A stretch of 64,000 nt of DNA from Cardiocondyla obscurior (lineage: Eukaryota; Arthropoda; Insecta; Hymenoptera; Formicidae), in contig NC_091881.1 in assembly GCF_019399895.1 (NCBI RefSeq), positions 4,776,501 to 4,840,500 of the forward strand, written 5' to 3'. Both the position numbers and the translations under genes were made by a program. Within the stretch, counting starts at the first letter, position 1, and every line of letters starts with the position of its first letter. This document shows positions 48,301 to 62,300 of this stretch, one piece after another. A model generated the notes under the pieces. The model saw nothing but the letters and a program-made list of their open reading frames with translations, had not been told where the DNA came from and ran no database searches.

Positions 48301-51300
48301 CAGAATTGTCCAGGTGGTCGTGGCACCCACCAGATTTTTCAGTTTTCCGTTTCACGTTCGCTATACCCTTTCTACGACGAGCGCCTCCCACGTGGAACGC
48401 ACCTTTCCTCGATCTCGGGCACCGCTATTTCCACCTATGTACATTAGCCCCGATGTCAACGATCTTCGCCGGAAACAACATAAAAAGGGAACGAAAAAAG
48501 CGCACACCTTGTCAGCGACGCGAAACTTTATTCCCGAAGTATATATTCCTTGTACAAATCGACTTACTTTTCATGCCTACGAAACTACCGCGTCCCGAAG
48601 AAAGATATCGAACTGTTCGCTTTTACAAATTTTATTCACGGAGTTATTTTGCTTACGGGCAATAATAATTGGCCGTTGCATTCCTATGATCGGTCGCGGT
48701 ACTTTTTAAGATGCGCATCATCGAACGAACAGCGAACGGGTAAATTCATAAATAAATCAATCGTTACAAAAATAATACGTCAGCAACGCGCATCGCCGAC
48801 GAATGTTCGCGGTCGCTACGTACGTTCGTCGTGTATACGCATTCTTACGCGTCGCGTAGATTTTTTTTATTATTTCGCATGTAAAATGAAACGAGGGGAG
48901 TTAACCGCCGGAAAAGAAGGGCTATCGGAGGATTCATCGCGCGCTCGAGAATTCTCGCGCGTGAATTATATACTTGACAAATCAAATTTCCTCGCGTATC
49001 TGCCTCCGGCGAAATGCGGGAGAGAGAGAGGAAAGAAGAAGAGAAGCGGGCAAGCCGGTCGGATCCGGATTCGAGTTCTCCCCTTCGATCCCCGAAGCCG
49101 GAACATCGCAGCTACGAGGGGTGAAAGAAGACGGACACGTCGAAGGGGGCGGTATCGAATCAGGGCGAGGGGAACCCGCGGGGGGAGGGGGAACGAAAGC
49201 GCGCAGCTGCCCGAACTCGATGTCACAGCTTTCCGGCTCACAATGCACATCGCCACAATGCATGATTTTGCGCCATTGTTTGCGCCGCGCGCGGCACGAG
49301 CGTGTGCATAGTGCCGCACGCGTGCCGTATAAGCGTACGCATGCATGCGTGCGTTGATGCGTGAGTGCGTGCGTGCCTACGGGCTCTCCGACGGCGAACC
49401 TATATCGAAGTAGACTTCGGCCACGCGAGTCAGCTCTCTTCTCGTCCTCGACGGACCTGTCCCTTTCCCTCCGCATCGTTCCAGAGGACGCGTTCGCTTA
49501 CCCGGAAAAACACCGCCAGTTTTCCACCGTCGAGACCCTAACTGCGAAACCGAACGTTCCGTCGGCGAGTGGGTGCCCGCCCAGATACCCGAATCAACTA
49601 ATTGATACTGCGAATGCACTTCTAATTACGCTTATTACGCGTGAATCAAAAGGGTCGTACACGCGTGCGTAGATAAAAGAGGATTCGAGGACTTCGACGC
49701 GAACCTAGACAGTTTCTGCTTTCTTCCTCGGTGCGGGATCGTTCGATATAATTAGCCCGTTGGAATTGCGGCCGTCATCTCGATCGTGCCAGCTACCCTA
49801 CGCTCAGTTAAATTAACCACCTGTTCTATTTACGTCGTATCATCGTGGCCGAAAATGAAAAGTTTAATCGCACCGCAGATGGAGGAGGCGCGGGGCGCGA
49901 TACGACGCGACGGCGGCCACGATCGCCAGGAGATACATCTATCTGCATAGTAATTGCCTCCCTAATTAATTAATAGCTAAGCATCGTAATGCCGCACGCG
50001 CTTGTAAACACACGCGCCATATGGGATGCAGAGGAAAGATATGCGGTCGGCGGGCGCTCGCGCGCTCAGCCCGGGACAAATTTATGCCCGTTAATTAACG
50101 AGAGCAACGACACGTCCGGCATAGCGTCAATACACCGAGCGATCGCATTGTATAAATAAAACCGCTAAAATTATTCTAATGTATTACGATTTACCGCTGT
50201 TATTTGTTTACCGTGCAATGGCGACTCCATCCACCGTTATTAATCGCTCGGCCAATGGAAAATAAAGCCGATAACAAGAGAAATTGTAAATACACGCCGA
50301 ACATTAATTATGAAAATTGATGCCGCGTAAAATTCAAAGTGCACCCGTAATTGAAACCTCGATAACGCCCGTACGTATGACGTAAAACTATTTAGGCGGC
50401 CGAAAAATTTTCACGGGCCACTATATCGCAAGCTTGCATCGAAGTCGAACATAAATAACGACGAGCTGTGAAATTTTATTATTTTTCCCGGTCGCGTAAT
50501 TGAACAAGACTGACAAGGTTTTTGTGTCATCGCGGTCACGTGCCTGAGATAACGCTAATCATTATATCATGGAGTCTCCGATAACATCCAATTATAAATG
50601 CGCCCGGACGGGCGACGTGCAATTATGAGCATAATTAGTTTAACGAGACAGAAGTGCAGTTAAGTATACGCCATGCATTTCATCGTCAAGTAGATTTTAT
50701 CATTTTTCTTAATTGCGTCGGGAAATCAATCTAGCGAGAGACACTCGCACACATTTTTTTTTTTTCGTCTTGCTTTATCGACCGTTAATTATACGGATAA
50801 CATTGCTTGTAAATTGTAAATCACTATTAATATCAGCCAAATTATATATTATATTTTAATACCTCGGCGAGCGTAATTGAGTTAGATTCGATTCTCCTGT
50901 GTGATAAGTGCGGAATATCGATCTTAATTCGTCCGCGTGACACGGCGTCGCTCGTAATAATAAAAAACGTCATGTGTTTTCGCGCAAGATATGCGCAGTA
51001 TTTAGATGACGGCAGGATGTTGGAGGATCAATGCTTCATAAATTACGAAACCACGAGAAATATTTACTAATGCGTTAACACGATAGCCAAATGTCGTTGC
51101 TGGTCACGCGAATATCCGTCCGATTACTAATGCCGGCCGAAGTGTTGCGGGCGACTCCTGCGTTTTCATCGCGTGCCGGCGTTTACGCAATATTGTATGT
51201 TCAGGATTTTCATTGTTATGGAATATATCGCGATAGAACTTTATATGCCATTATTTCAGAGGCTTGTTGTTAAAACGAGTTGATACCTTGATAATTATAC

Positions 51301-52841
51301 AATGTAATAAGTAATTAATTTAATGAAATTCAAGCGGTAAATAATTAGCGACAAAATTATTCTGGAAAATAATATTTCACCGACATTACGTTCCGCGAGC
51401 ACGGCGTGTCTTACTTTTCAGTTACCCAGTTGACAATTGATTTACTATTTGTTTATCATCTCATTATTAAAATGTTCATTACGAAACGCGGCGCGAAACG
51501 TGCGCGCGAATAAAATTTAATTTAACGACCAAGTTGCGTGCAAACGTCGTTGTTTCTAGAGACGCGTGGCGTTGCGATATGCAACTGCGTGCTTTTCGAT
51601 GCTGGAATAATGCCTCGTCTAATTACCGTGTTAAGGCATACATCTTTACGCGCGACGTGCTGGGCACGAGTGTTCCCCGGCCTGGCGCACGCAACGCGAC
51701 GCACTCGCATGCCGGAATTCTCGGATCAGCATCACATCGGAGACAGGCACGTTTACACCGCAAACAATTGTCCACCGGTAAATCACTGGCCCGCTGTTTG
51801 CCTGCCTTCCGAAGCGGTATCTAACGTGATTGAGTCGCGAGAAATATTTCATATCCATTTACTCCGGCGAGTCGATACGCAATAATCGTCGGCGCATCAA
51901 TTAATTAGCGGACGCCGATTCGAAATTTCGACATCAACTATTCGGCCCGAATCACGAAATTAAATGAAGCCCGAGCTTTATTAAAATAACGCGTCGCGCA
52001 AACTCGACGTAAACTAAATAAATCAAACGTCAACATGAAGGAAATGCGTTACTCCGGACGAGAGAATTTATTAGAGGCTGCTGACGATTCCGTTCAACTG
52101 TTTCGTTTATAGTTTTATGTAAAAAAAAAAAAATAATAAATAAATTTCTAATACCTACGTGAAAGCAACTTAGAGATAATCACCTTCGTGAAACGGAATG
52201 AATTACGTTTTCGAAAAATAGTTAATATGTATCGAAGTAAAATGTAGGGTTAAATTAAACGAGGGTCGGTGCAACAGGCGCAAAACGTCTGACATGCCGA
52301 ACTATTTATTAGACACTTTACTACTGGGAGGAGCGTTTCGATGCTTTCATTACTCGACAGAAGTTTCTACGGCTAACATCTGTTCGGAATTCTTATCTGC
52401 GCAAAGATTTTAGAAATTAACTTGGACATTGGCGTGCGGAACGTTGTAGTTTGTCCATCGTCACGGTGATACGATCTCATCGAGATCGGATCGTCGAGTG
52501 AGTAACGTGAATGCACGACAGCGTTAGTGCCACTGGCATTTAGTATAAATGTGTAACCATTATCGTTATATCGCGTTACTGTCATTATACAATTAAAAAA
52601 ATAATTTAATTTATTCTAAAACCCATTGTCTAAGCAAGAAAATGTTTTCAAGTATCAAAAAAAATCACGTTACCATTACGATAAATAAAAAATATATATA
52701 TGTATTTTTTTAAACGCGACAAAAAAAATCTTTTACATTGTAATTTATAAATTAAAAAAAAAAAATTTTTTTTTTTAATTATTATCTTCAAGTTTTAAAG
52801 TGATATCGATCGCAAAGCAGATTTCGAAAACAGTGAGTTTC
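36362..52841. other. Gene-poor region with CpG-rich and ATTA-rich blocks
   Basis: I see no convincing exon on either strand. Blocks around 36.5-37.5, 39.5-44.4 and 47-49.6 kb are CpG-rich and give long Arg-rich frames on several strands at once (up to 253 codons at 48550-49311), typical of stop-poor DNA. Others (44.7-46.4, 51-52.8 kb) are AT-rich. A (GAC)n/(GTC)n tract lies at 38028-38063. If the candidate RNA splices from module 1 to module 2, this is part of its large intron. Confidence 0.5.
49940..50700. promoter_or_regulatory. Candidate cis-regulatory block rich in TAATTA motifs
   Basis: CCTAATTAATTAATAGC, GTTAATTAACG, CATTAATTATG, CCAATTATAAATG and ATTATGAGCATAATTAG fall within 760 bases, between CpG-rich half-sites. 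Clustered homeodomain-core motifs without repeats or frames resemble developmental enhancers. There is no conservation evidence available here. Confidence 0.25.
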
Positions 52842-53241
52842 TTATTGTATGGAAGTTAAGTATTGTCGTGAAAGAGATTTCGATTCGTCAGGTGTAAAAT
52901 AAATCTCGTATGGTCCGATAATGCGAGCACCTTGCATTTCCTGTTCCGCCCAACTTCCCACTTCGCGACACTTGGCCTGCATCGCCTCTCTTTGATCACC
53001 CCAAGAAATTCTTTGGGCAAGTTCACGAGGGGCTCTTTGTGCGTACACTTGGCACACGGTACAAACGTCTTTCCCGTAAGCCCGGGACGCGTCTTTGTGT
53101 GCAACCCTCGAAGGAGAGAACCCCTCGTAAGGTGCCGGCGGAGATATTCGGGGTGAATGAATTTTACAACTTACGCATACTACAAGAGGTCTACATTTTG
53201 TCCTACAACCTGCTTTTGTGACGTATACACGACAATGACGT
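52842..53241 (-). other. Unusually open minus-strand segment, coding status unclear
   Basis: One minus-strand frame stays open for about 133 codons to a TAA at 52842, with an end reading YEIYFTPDESKS that looks protein-like. A second frame over the same DNA (53104-52856) is also open. A donor-acceptor pair (GTAAGT at 53174, CTTCGAG at 53107) could define a 68-nt intron. No start, domain or homolog is recognised. It may be chance or a decayed exon. Confidence 0.2.
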
Positions 53242-53322
53242 CACGCGACCTTTACCGACCGCCCTCCCCGCGTCTTTGAGACAGGCTGTTTCAAGGATTG
53301 CACCTTGACCTGACATATATAT
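53236..53322 (+). promoter_or_regulatory. Promoter-like CRE, GC-box and TATA arrangement
   Basis: TGACGTCA, a perfect cAMP-response element palindrome, is at 53236-53243; CCGCCCTCCCC follows at about 53259; a nuclear-receptor-like AGGTCAAGGTG is on the complement at about 53302-53312; and CATATATATGG (TATATAT at 53316-53322) ends the block. The order fits a plus-strand promoter firing near 53345-53350, but no gene is visible downstream. TATA also reads on the other strand. Confidence 0.3.
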
Positions 53323-53349
53323 GGCCACCGGCACGGCAGACGAAAATAA

Positions 53350-56300
53350 GGATTAACGTATCGTAAAAAAAAAAGAAAAGAAAGAAGTCGTTAGCTAAGA
53401 TTTATGTAGAAGGCTCAACATAATTTTTTAATTTACGTGGAAAAGGAGCGTAAATTATTGCTAGCGTTTTATGATATGCAATGTTTGCGAAATATAATAT
53501 TAAAAAATTAGCTCGATCTCATAGTGAGGTATTAAAGTATAATATTAATTCCAGATAAAATTATATGGCTGTCGCATGGAGATGGACAAAACGCGATATA
53601 ATATTAATCATTATTAATTTGTAAAGGCAATCTAATATTAATTAAAATATAATATTAATAATTTAATGTGAAATGTTTACAGTTCCTCTAATAAATAACC
53701 CAACAAGCAAATTTAAAATTGCACGTTTTACATTTTTCAAATTAGCATCGTAAATAAGGTAATGCAACATATGTACTACAAATTTCGGCAAATCTAAAGA
53801 TCGTCTACGCGATCGTTAATACTGCATTATTCTCTTATTGAAATTCCAATGCGAGAAGCTGCGTCGCCGAAATTACGAGATCATTTTGACTCGGGCTTGC
53901 AAATCACGCCTCGCGAAATCGTGCCGGGTCAGACACCCCAATAAAAATTCCGGCATTCCGAACGAGGGATGTCAGAATGGTTGGTAGTCTAAGCCTACGG
54001 CGGGACTCCCTCTAATCGCCACCAAGCCGCGACGATGTCGACCCCTTGCGCGTCCTTTCTCTCTCTTTTCCTCCTCCCCCCCTCCTCCCCCCGTTACAGT
54101 CTCGACGCTTCGTGCCCCGACTTCTTTTTTATGCCAATGCATTGTCGGATCCAGGCCGCAGCTGCCTGCAGGACCCCCATGCGTGCGTGCCCCCATACGA
54201 AAGCCACGTCACACCACCTGGCCCTGCACGCGGGTATGTACACACGAGTACAAGAAGGGGGGACTGGGGGGGAGCAGGAAGAAAGAGTGCACCCTCCCTT
54301 ACGCGCACCGGGCCGAGACTCGTGTCGAGGGATGCAAATATATCGGGAAAAGGATATCGACGTGTTTGTACTTAAATTTTGAGGGGAACGTAATGCTCTC
54401 GACAGAAAACTCACTCCCACGTAGTAAATCCGAAAGCCGGTCTCAAAAGCGAGCGAAAAGACCGTTTTTTAATTTAATTTAAAAACAAAGTTAATTATAA
54501 ACGTTATTGCAAAATTTTGAAGCAACGTCAAAATTATAGTTTATTAATTTGTACCGCAGGCTTCTAAAAAAAAAAAAAATTCTCGGTAGAAAATGAATTT
54601 CAAAGTCAACACCAGCGATAGGTGCACGCGTGCGTGCGCGTGTGAGCGAATAGATATGCAATGGGCGCGTGCCCTGACGGGAGATACAGGGTGCCCACCA
54701 CTGCGTACCAGTATTACCCCCGTGCCGATTTTGCGGCTTGCACCTTATTTCCATGCGTTCCCATAGATAAGATCTGCGGGCACGTGGCGACGCCGGCTGC
54801 GAAATAATATCGCGATTCGCGGGGAGGAACGAACCCCTACAATCTCTGCGACCGTTTAACGTTCTGCTTTTAGCGATATTTCCTACACGGAATTATTTAT
54901 CAAACGTGGGAGCGAGGCACGTTGCCAAGCCTCGAATTCTTTTCGCAATAAATACGCATGTAATTTTTAACTTCTCAAGGTACAGAAATAGAAAGAAAAA
55001 AAAAATTAAAAAAAAAATAAAAAGATATGCCTCATGTTTGCCTATGCGAGTATAAACCGCAGGTGATAAAGGCTTTATCATTCGCCATGCAAAGTGACAC
55101 CGACTTATCGTATTGTCGTGAGTTCGGATAACATTGTATCTCACTGGCTTATCGCACGCGCAACCCTACGCCCGCAACGATACACGCGATCGTGTTTGAC
55201 ATTTTGATAATTGTATTTGATCATCGACGAATTATTTAACGACAAAAAAAAACCCCCCCAAGAAATACAATACGATTTTTGTAAAATAAAAATATATTAG
55301 AATCATATTAATTTTGCGCAAATGCGCACTCAGATAGGCCGCGATGTAATCAGGCAGATGCTGTTCTTCAAGTACTGCCGGGATATCTAAAGAACCATTT
55401 CGACCTCGTTCATACTCGAGATTGGTACTACGATATTCATCCAATAACTGTTTCGCGTTTCATCGCACGGGATGCGATGTAGTATATGAACACGCATCTG
55501 TGCGTGAAAGTTCGATGATGCGGGCACGCGCCGCGTACAATCAGAGAAGCTCTTACGATAACCCCGTATAAGCCAAAGAAACTGCTCGTTCTCTCGTTGC
55601 TAATCGAAATGCATGCGCTTTGTTTCATACCTGCCGTCTCGCTTTATTGTCACATTTAATTAAATTATGTAATTTATTTCCTTGTTACAGATAAATATTA
55701 AAATCTTTTATATAAATATATTAAAAAAAAAAAAAAATATATATATAGTTTGTCAACGAAACGTGACTCGATGAATATAAAACAGCTCGCGTGCGCGTAT
55801 CACGAGTTACCGTTAAATATACATACGTGTATTCCGAGATTTGTACGAATGTCGTGGAGACGTTTGTCGATTCGCGACTATCTGAATAATGCCCACTCGA
55901 TCACGGATTCTTTTTCGTTCGGCAGAAGCAAGAGAGCAATGCGATGCATCCACGCTAATGCTCGAGTATCGCTTCGTTCCCCTACGGAGGAGAGGAGCAG
56001 GACTTGCGTCCACTTACGCATCTGTCCACCAGCATCCCTCGGTAAATACGGCGTATAATGCATGAAACACGCAGCGGGGACGCGAGAGCTCTCCTCTCCC
56101 TTTCTCTCTTATTGCCGTAGTCGGTATGTATTGGCCACATGCCGAGAACGTGTCTGGTATCACCAGCGACCGCGGAGAAAAAGCCCCAAAAAGATCTTAA
56201 TCGCCGCGCGGAGCGCACACGAAAGTCACCGTACCCACAGGCAATCGATCCTGAAATCGATATGCGGGAACGGTCCTTGTTTCGAGCTTGTCAAACGAAA

Positions 56301-59300
56301 GGGCATAATAATTATGCTACACGAACGTGGGCCCGAAGCACGAAAATTAAGACACACACACATATCGCACATATAAAATCGCGATAGAATATAGTCAGAA
56401 TAACGATCGGAAGTTAAGCGTCACGACGAACGAGATAATAAAATAAGAAATAGATGCGATGACGCGGAACGGTAATATATTTTAATTAACGCGCCGTTAA
56501 TTATAGATGTTTAATAAGATTCTTTTTTTTTTTTTTTCCAAACCGCCTTGGCAACTTCGGGATAAAAAGAATTAATTATACCAGCAGAATTTAAAATCCT
56601 CGTAAATATCAATGCGCAATAATTCGTACAGCCCGCAGGCTTGAATCATCACTCAATGACAAGGTCCTAGACGACTGGTCTTCTTCTCGAGAACGCACGA
56701 ATGACTTACAAGATACATTTGTAATAACGACGGGCGAGAGAAAAAGAGAGGAAGAGGAGAGAGATGTGGTTTAAATAATTTTAGATTCATAGGGGCATAG
56801 ATGACGACAGAATTTCGATTTGAGAACGAGAGATTTCAAGTGGCTTCGCTTTACGGCCTTTTTCTTCTTCGAGTGCCCATATTATAGATAATCACCGCGA
56901 TGGATACGGGCACGACGCGTATATTACCTACAAGACGTAGATTTTACATTCCACGAGATCCAAAAACCTGCGGGTAGACTGTGATCCACTCGAGAGCGAC
57001 ATACGTTTCATCTAAAGGTATTTCGTAACCGACGTTATCGTTACTGCTTCAAGAAACTCTTGAGAAATTAAATTTTTATACGCAGACCCCGTTTACATTT
57101 GCTTATTTTCCTTTATGCGCATTTGCATTTATCCTTTTTCCGTGAGAAAAATATTTTCAGCGATACACACCGGCAAAATAACAAATCGTACAAAACTGTT
57201 TATCAATTCATCTGTTATGATTGTGTCGTCGGTGAGAGTCGGTGGAAAATAAAAAGAGGTGAAAAATATTTCAAACTTTATGCCGGATTTTAAACACGGC
57301 TCACGCGATGAAACGGGTTATTTCTACGAATTAAAACGATGAAAATGGGGGAAACGCAAGAACAATTTACCGTTGTTGAAATAATCGAAAAAGCCCGGAG
57401 TACGTTGCCGGTGCGCGGGAGTGTAATTGCCTCGCGATAAATAGACGATATAACTAAGAAGAAATATTAAACTCCGAAGACTTCGCTCGGGCGCGCGTAT
57501 TAAAAATGTATTTTCCTCCCAGCGACTTCTTTCGCCCTCTCGCTTCGGAGGATTGCAAATTAGTTGCAGCATCGCCCGGCGACGCAACCGGCCGTGCGCC
57601 CTCATAAACTTTCGAGTACTTGGAGCACTTGGAGTAAGAAATATTGTAAATTGTTCGCGGCAAGTCGAGGCGAAACGTCGGCTAAATGAATGCCGGTCCC
57701 TGAAACGGGACCTCGTTAATTTCGCGGGCTCAATCCGTAATTATATAACCGATAGCCACGCCGTCCTAATAGCAATTAAAATTCCGGATTGCAATGAACT
57801 TTTAATCGAAGATTATTAACGTGCCAGGAGGGGGCCGCGAGTATTTCATTACGCATATATTCTTCCCCAGATTTCCCGCGTGTCCCGTTTGTCGCGAAGA
57901 CGCGTTTCAACCTGATACGTCGGGTCTCCATTTTTTAATTGATAATTAATAACACGGTATTATATTAACGTTTACGAATTTCAATATTCGTCTTGCAAAT
58001 ATTTCACTTCGCATTTTTCATATTTAAAAGAGTTTTAAATGTACGCGATAAAATATGGGATACAAACGACAAAAACTGTTTATAAATTTAAGCAGCCGGT
58101 GAAAATTAAACTTCTTATTATCTCCGCGCGCATTAAGCTGTCGCCTTTTTATTCCGAAAAGTCGTAGAACACCGATCACACGTACTTATCGCGACAGTAA
58201 AATTTTTCCTGTCTGACAATCTGTTGATATTTCCATCGTTATAAATTGTAAAATGACGGGTATTCACCTATGATTAATTATACGTTACGCGAATCGTTAA
58301 TACTCGCGCAGCTGCAAATTTATAATATCTTGAAACTTGAAACGAGTCTCGTTTCGCAGGTTAGCAAGTGAGGAAAGCGGGGAGAGAAAGATATTAACAT
58401 GGGATGTTATATTTATCCGGATCCTAATTATGTATCCGCGAGGTATTAAATGAAGCCCCCGGACGGACCCCGTGCGGTAATGGCACTTGTATGACGTCCT
58501 ATAGTGGATTACTTTACCATGGTGCCTATGTGCTATTGCCGGGACACGCCGATATATCCAGGCCAGCTGCCCGGAAGAGCGACCGCGACACTTCCTTCCT
58601 GCACTTGCGCGTCCTGCCTATCCACGATGTTCTCGTAATTCCAATCGCGATCCGCCGTGCGATCGATACCATGGATACACCCGGTCATCGATATCCTCCC
58701 GACACGTGACAACGCGTTTCTCCTTTTACCCGAAGGATAAAAAAATAGGACTCGCATTCAGCGCGATTTCTTTCGATATGTTATGAAAAATTATAGAGAC
58801 TCTATGTCCGCTGGCTTGGTCATTGAATTTTAAATATTTTATCCCTACGACGTAGTTTGTTACTATTATTTATTTATCGAAGTTAATAATTTGTTTGAAA
58901 ATACAGTTAATTAATGATTCTCTGAGTAAAAACGCGTAATGAAATATACAACGGTATGAAAGATTATTCGTAAAAATAGAAAAATATTAAAAAATGTATT
59001 TGCAAAGTATTTCATAAATTTCCCGACCGAACTGCCTTCATTTTTAATTTCAGTTACGTCTGCCAATTGATGCCTTCAGGTATATGTCATATAAACGTGA
59101 CTGGAGAAATATTTTCTTCCATTCGCAATTATACAATACATTCTTTTATTTTTCCTTAGAAAGTTCTATCCTATCCCCTAGTTTATAGTTTTATAATCAT
59201 TTAAAGAACCTCTTTTTTTTTTTTATCTTAACTTGTATAGAATTTTATCTTCCCTATTGAAAATGCCTGTAATTTACGACTTGAGAATACTTCAGCAACG

Positions 59301-62300
59301 ATATGTAAAATGTGTTAATATAATATTAATATTTTTTTCTAAACAGAGTTTTGCGAGTAAAAGAATAATTGTTTCTATCTGCAGTCAATTGTAAAAAAAA
59401 AGCAATGCGTTTTGAAGACTTTATGTGACGGTTTATAAGACAAGTTACGGTATTAATGGATATACATAAACTGTTGGTAGCTATAGCGTTAAAAAAAAAT
59501 CGTCGATGGTAATTTATGCAAAGATGAAAACTGTTTCCAAAGACTTATTATTCTTACGAGACTATTCTTTACGTACGTAAAGCCGAAAATAATTAATTAT
59601 CGTGCTAGACATTTTATAAAAAATTCTTTGAAACGTGATGATGTATAGTACTAAAATAAAATTAAAAACAATTTTTTTAAAGTACTTATAAAATTAAATA
59701 TCATTTAATAAACGTTTCTAGCACGAATAACTAATGCGATATTTCATCCCCTCTCTCTTACGACCCCGTGACGATTAAAATTCAACTGTGCCGTGAGCGC
59801 TAAAGCAACTTGTCAGCTATATGTATTAAACGTACGGCAGGAAATGTAAAAATGCGACGAGACGCATGACTCATTTTAAAGCGATGTGCAGGTTCCCATA
59901 GTTACCTATAAACACTAGAAACCTGTCCCACCTGTATACACGAGGGATGTGCACTCTTCTCTCCCTCGACCGAACCGGTGCAACAATCCCTTGCCTCTCA
60001 GAAATCGTATGTGACATGGGAAATAAATATATTTCCTGCCCCAGTATCAGCTTACAGCGGTCGATTGGTAAAAATATTAATTTTTAACTACTTCTACAGG
60101 CCAAGGAATAAAGCTAAGTCTAAGTAATTCGCTGGGCTACGTAACGGTAACGGCAAAAATATTCGGAAACCATATACACGTCGCGCGGGATTTTTTCAGA
60201 GGCTTCCGTTCGTGTATCTCTCGTTTTAATGATTGCCCGCCTCCTAATCGCCGACTCTTCGAGGGTAGGTTTCCCAAAATGTCTGATCCCGCGATTAAGA
60301 GATACTTAAAGTGAAAAAAAGAAAAAACATAAGCGAGACGGAAGGAGTTCGGAATTAATTTAGGCAAGAGTTCTACGGCTTCGCAACATCTTGCGTTATT
60401 TCTTTCAGAAAGGTTTCTCGTCACGCGTGCTTTTTTCCGGATATACGTATCGTTGTATTTCGAGGAACATGTTTTCTAATTAATCAATTGCATCGGCATG
60501 AAAGTATATAATATCGAAATTATTATTTATCGACTCTCACTTATTAAGTACGATGAGCGGATCGGTTCCAGTTTTTGTTATTGAATTGCGCGAATAAATA
60601 TCGCTAACCTTATCGCAGATGCCCGTCGTCAAAATCGAGATAAAAAAAAAAATCCCGGGATACCTCGTACGAATAATTTTGTGCGTCGGACTTCGGCGAG
60701 TGATGCGAGGCCGACTGAGGGAACACATTCGACAAGATCGTTATAGACTTTTGCACGAATAGCTACGGATCGTGGCAGATGTCCACGCACTTCTACCGCA
60801 CACCTCTCGAGTGTCACGGTCTGTGTCAACGAACCCGCGAGGGTCAAGAAAGGGTGATAGAACCTTGGCTTTCTTCTTCGGCTCTTTACCGTGGCCATCG
60901 CGTTTTGCGGCGACATGTCGCCGCGGCACCGAATAACCGTGCCACAAAGGGAATAAACGATGGCAAAGAGAGCTCTCTTACGTCGGCTCTAATTTCCCGT
61001 AAAAGCGAACAAAGTGGCCTACGTGCATCGCGCCGTGTGCATTTCCCTGAAAAGGAACGCACGTCGACGTACGACGTCGCGGTGCTGGCGCGAGCTCACG
61101 ATATGTGAATTATTTTAAAACAGAAAAGGCAATAATTTATTTTGAAATTATCTACCGCGCGTCATCGAGCGATTGCAAAAGAAATCCTCTATTACATTTT
61201 TTTTTTTTTTTTTTTTTTTTAGAAATAGCACTGCGGCAAAATAATTTGATACAGATAAGAGAAAATAAACACTAAGATTTATCTACCTATCGCGCGTTAT
61301 GATTCGCCTATTCCGATGTTTGTGCTTCCAGCGACATTATCGCGGTTACCAATCCGCGAGATTAGCTCTCGTAATAATCGACCGCGGCTCGAGGACACGG
61401 TGCACGGTGCAATTAAACTGGTATTCGAGATGAATATTGCCGGTGCGAGAGCGAGGCCCGATAGTGATCTTACGTTATGTACAAGTGGCGCGCATACTGT
61501 CGTCTGGCACGAAGGCTCTCCTTGATGATTGCTTCGTAAGAACTCCGTCGCCGCCTTTATATCCCGTATTAATCCGAAGCCCGAAATTCGGAGCCTCCGC
61601 GGTGAGCGATAATTAATCGGAATCGATAGGGACCGTAAATATTAAAAGGAGCCCCTTTACACCGATTCTACCTAATATAATCATGCCCGACAATCTACAT
61701 TTTGAATTCGCGACGTTTGTTAATTTTATTAAATTAAATAGAAAATTAATTAATACGCTTATTGAATAATAAATCCAATAGCTAAATCAATCTAATTCTA
61801 TAGCGAGCGAATAGACGAATCGAAGCACTTTACTTTTATCGTTCTAACAAGAGTTATGCTAAAAAATTAATAATTGGTTTCAAATAAAATGCGCGCATTC
61901 GAATACTATGTTTCGCTCGGCTATCTAATTTCGTTGCTTAATTTTAAAAGACAGAATAAGTAATGTAATAATACTCAAAAGCATATACATAATATTTTAT
62001 ATTACAGCAATTATATTTTCTGGGTAGACTGGCTCAAATAAATTATCTACATTATACATTGCGCCAATTATTAATTTTCCATAAAATAATTAATTATAAA
62101 TGCGATTTAATAACGGGTACCTTAGGTCCAGTTATATATACTTCAGTCGATACGAAATATTTCTCAGTCCGGTATATGTAAATTAATACGTGTGTGTAGA
62201 TGATCGATATTTAAGTATCTCCCGTATTCTAGGTATCGCTGATTAAATTCCACGGAGTTATACATACTTTTGGAAAGTAACAACTTCGTCCTATTAACCG

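Noticed and set aside
48550..49311. 253-codon open frame
   Set aside because: Begins at TTG rather than ATG, is Arg-rich, and long frames are open on the opposite strand at the same place, which is typical of stop-poor CpG-rich DNA.
53969..54040. tRNA-Leu-like start (GTCAGAATGG...GTCTAAGCC)
   Set aside because: No anticodon arm or T-arm/B-box with the usual GTTCGAATC follows, so it is not a tRNA; at most a worn tRNA-derived fragment.
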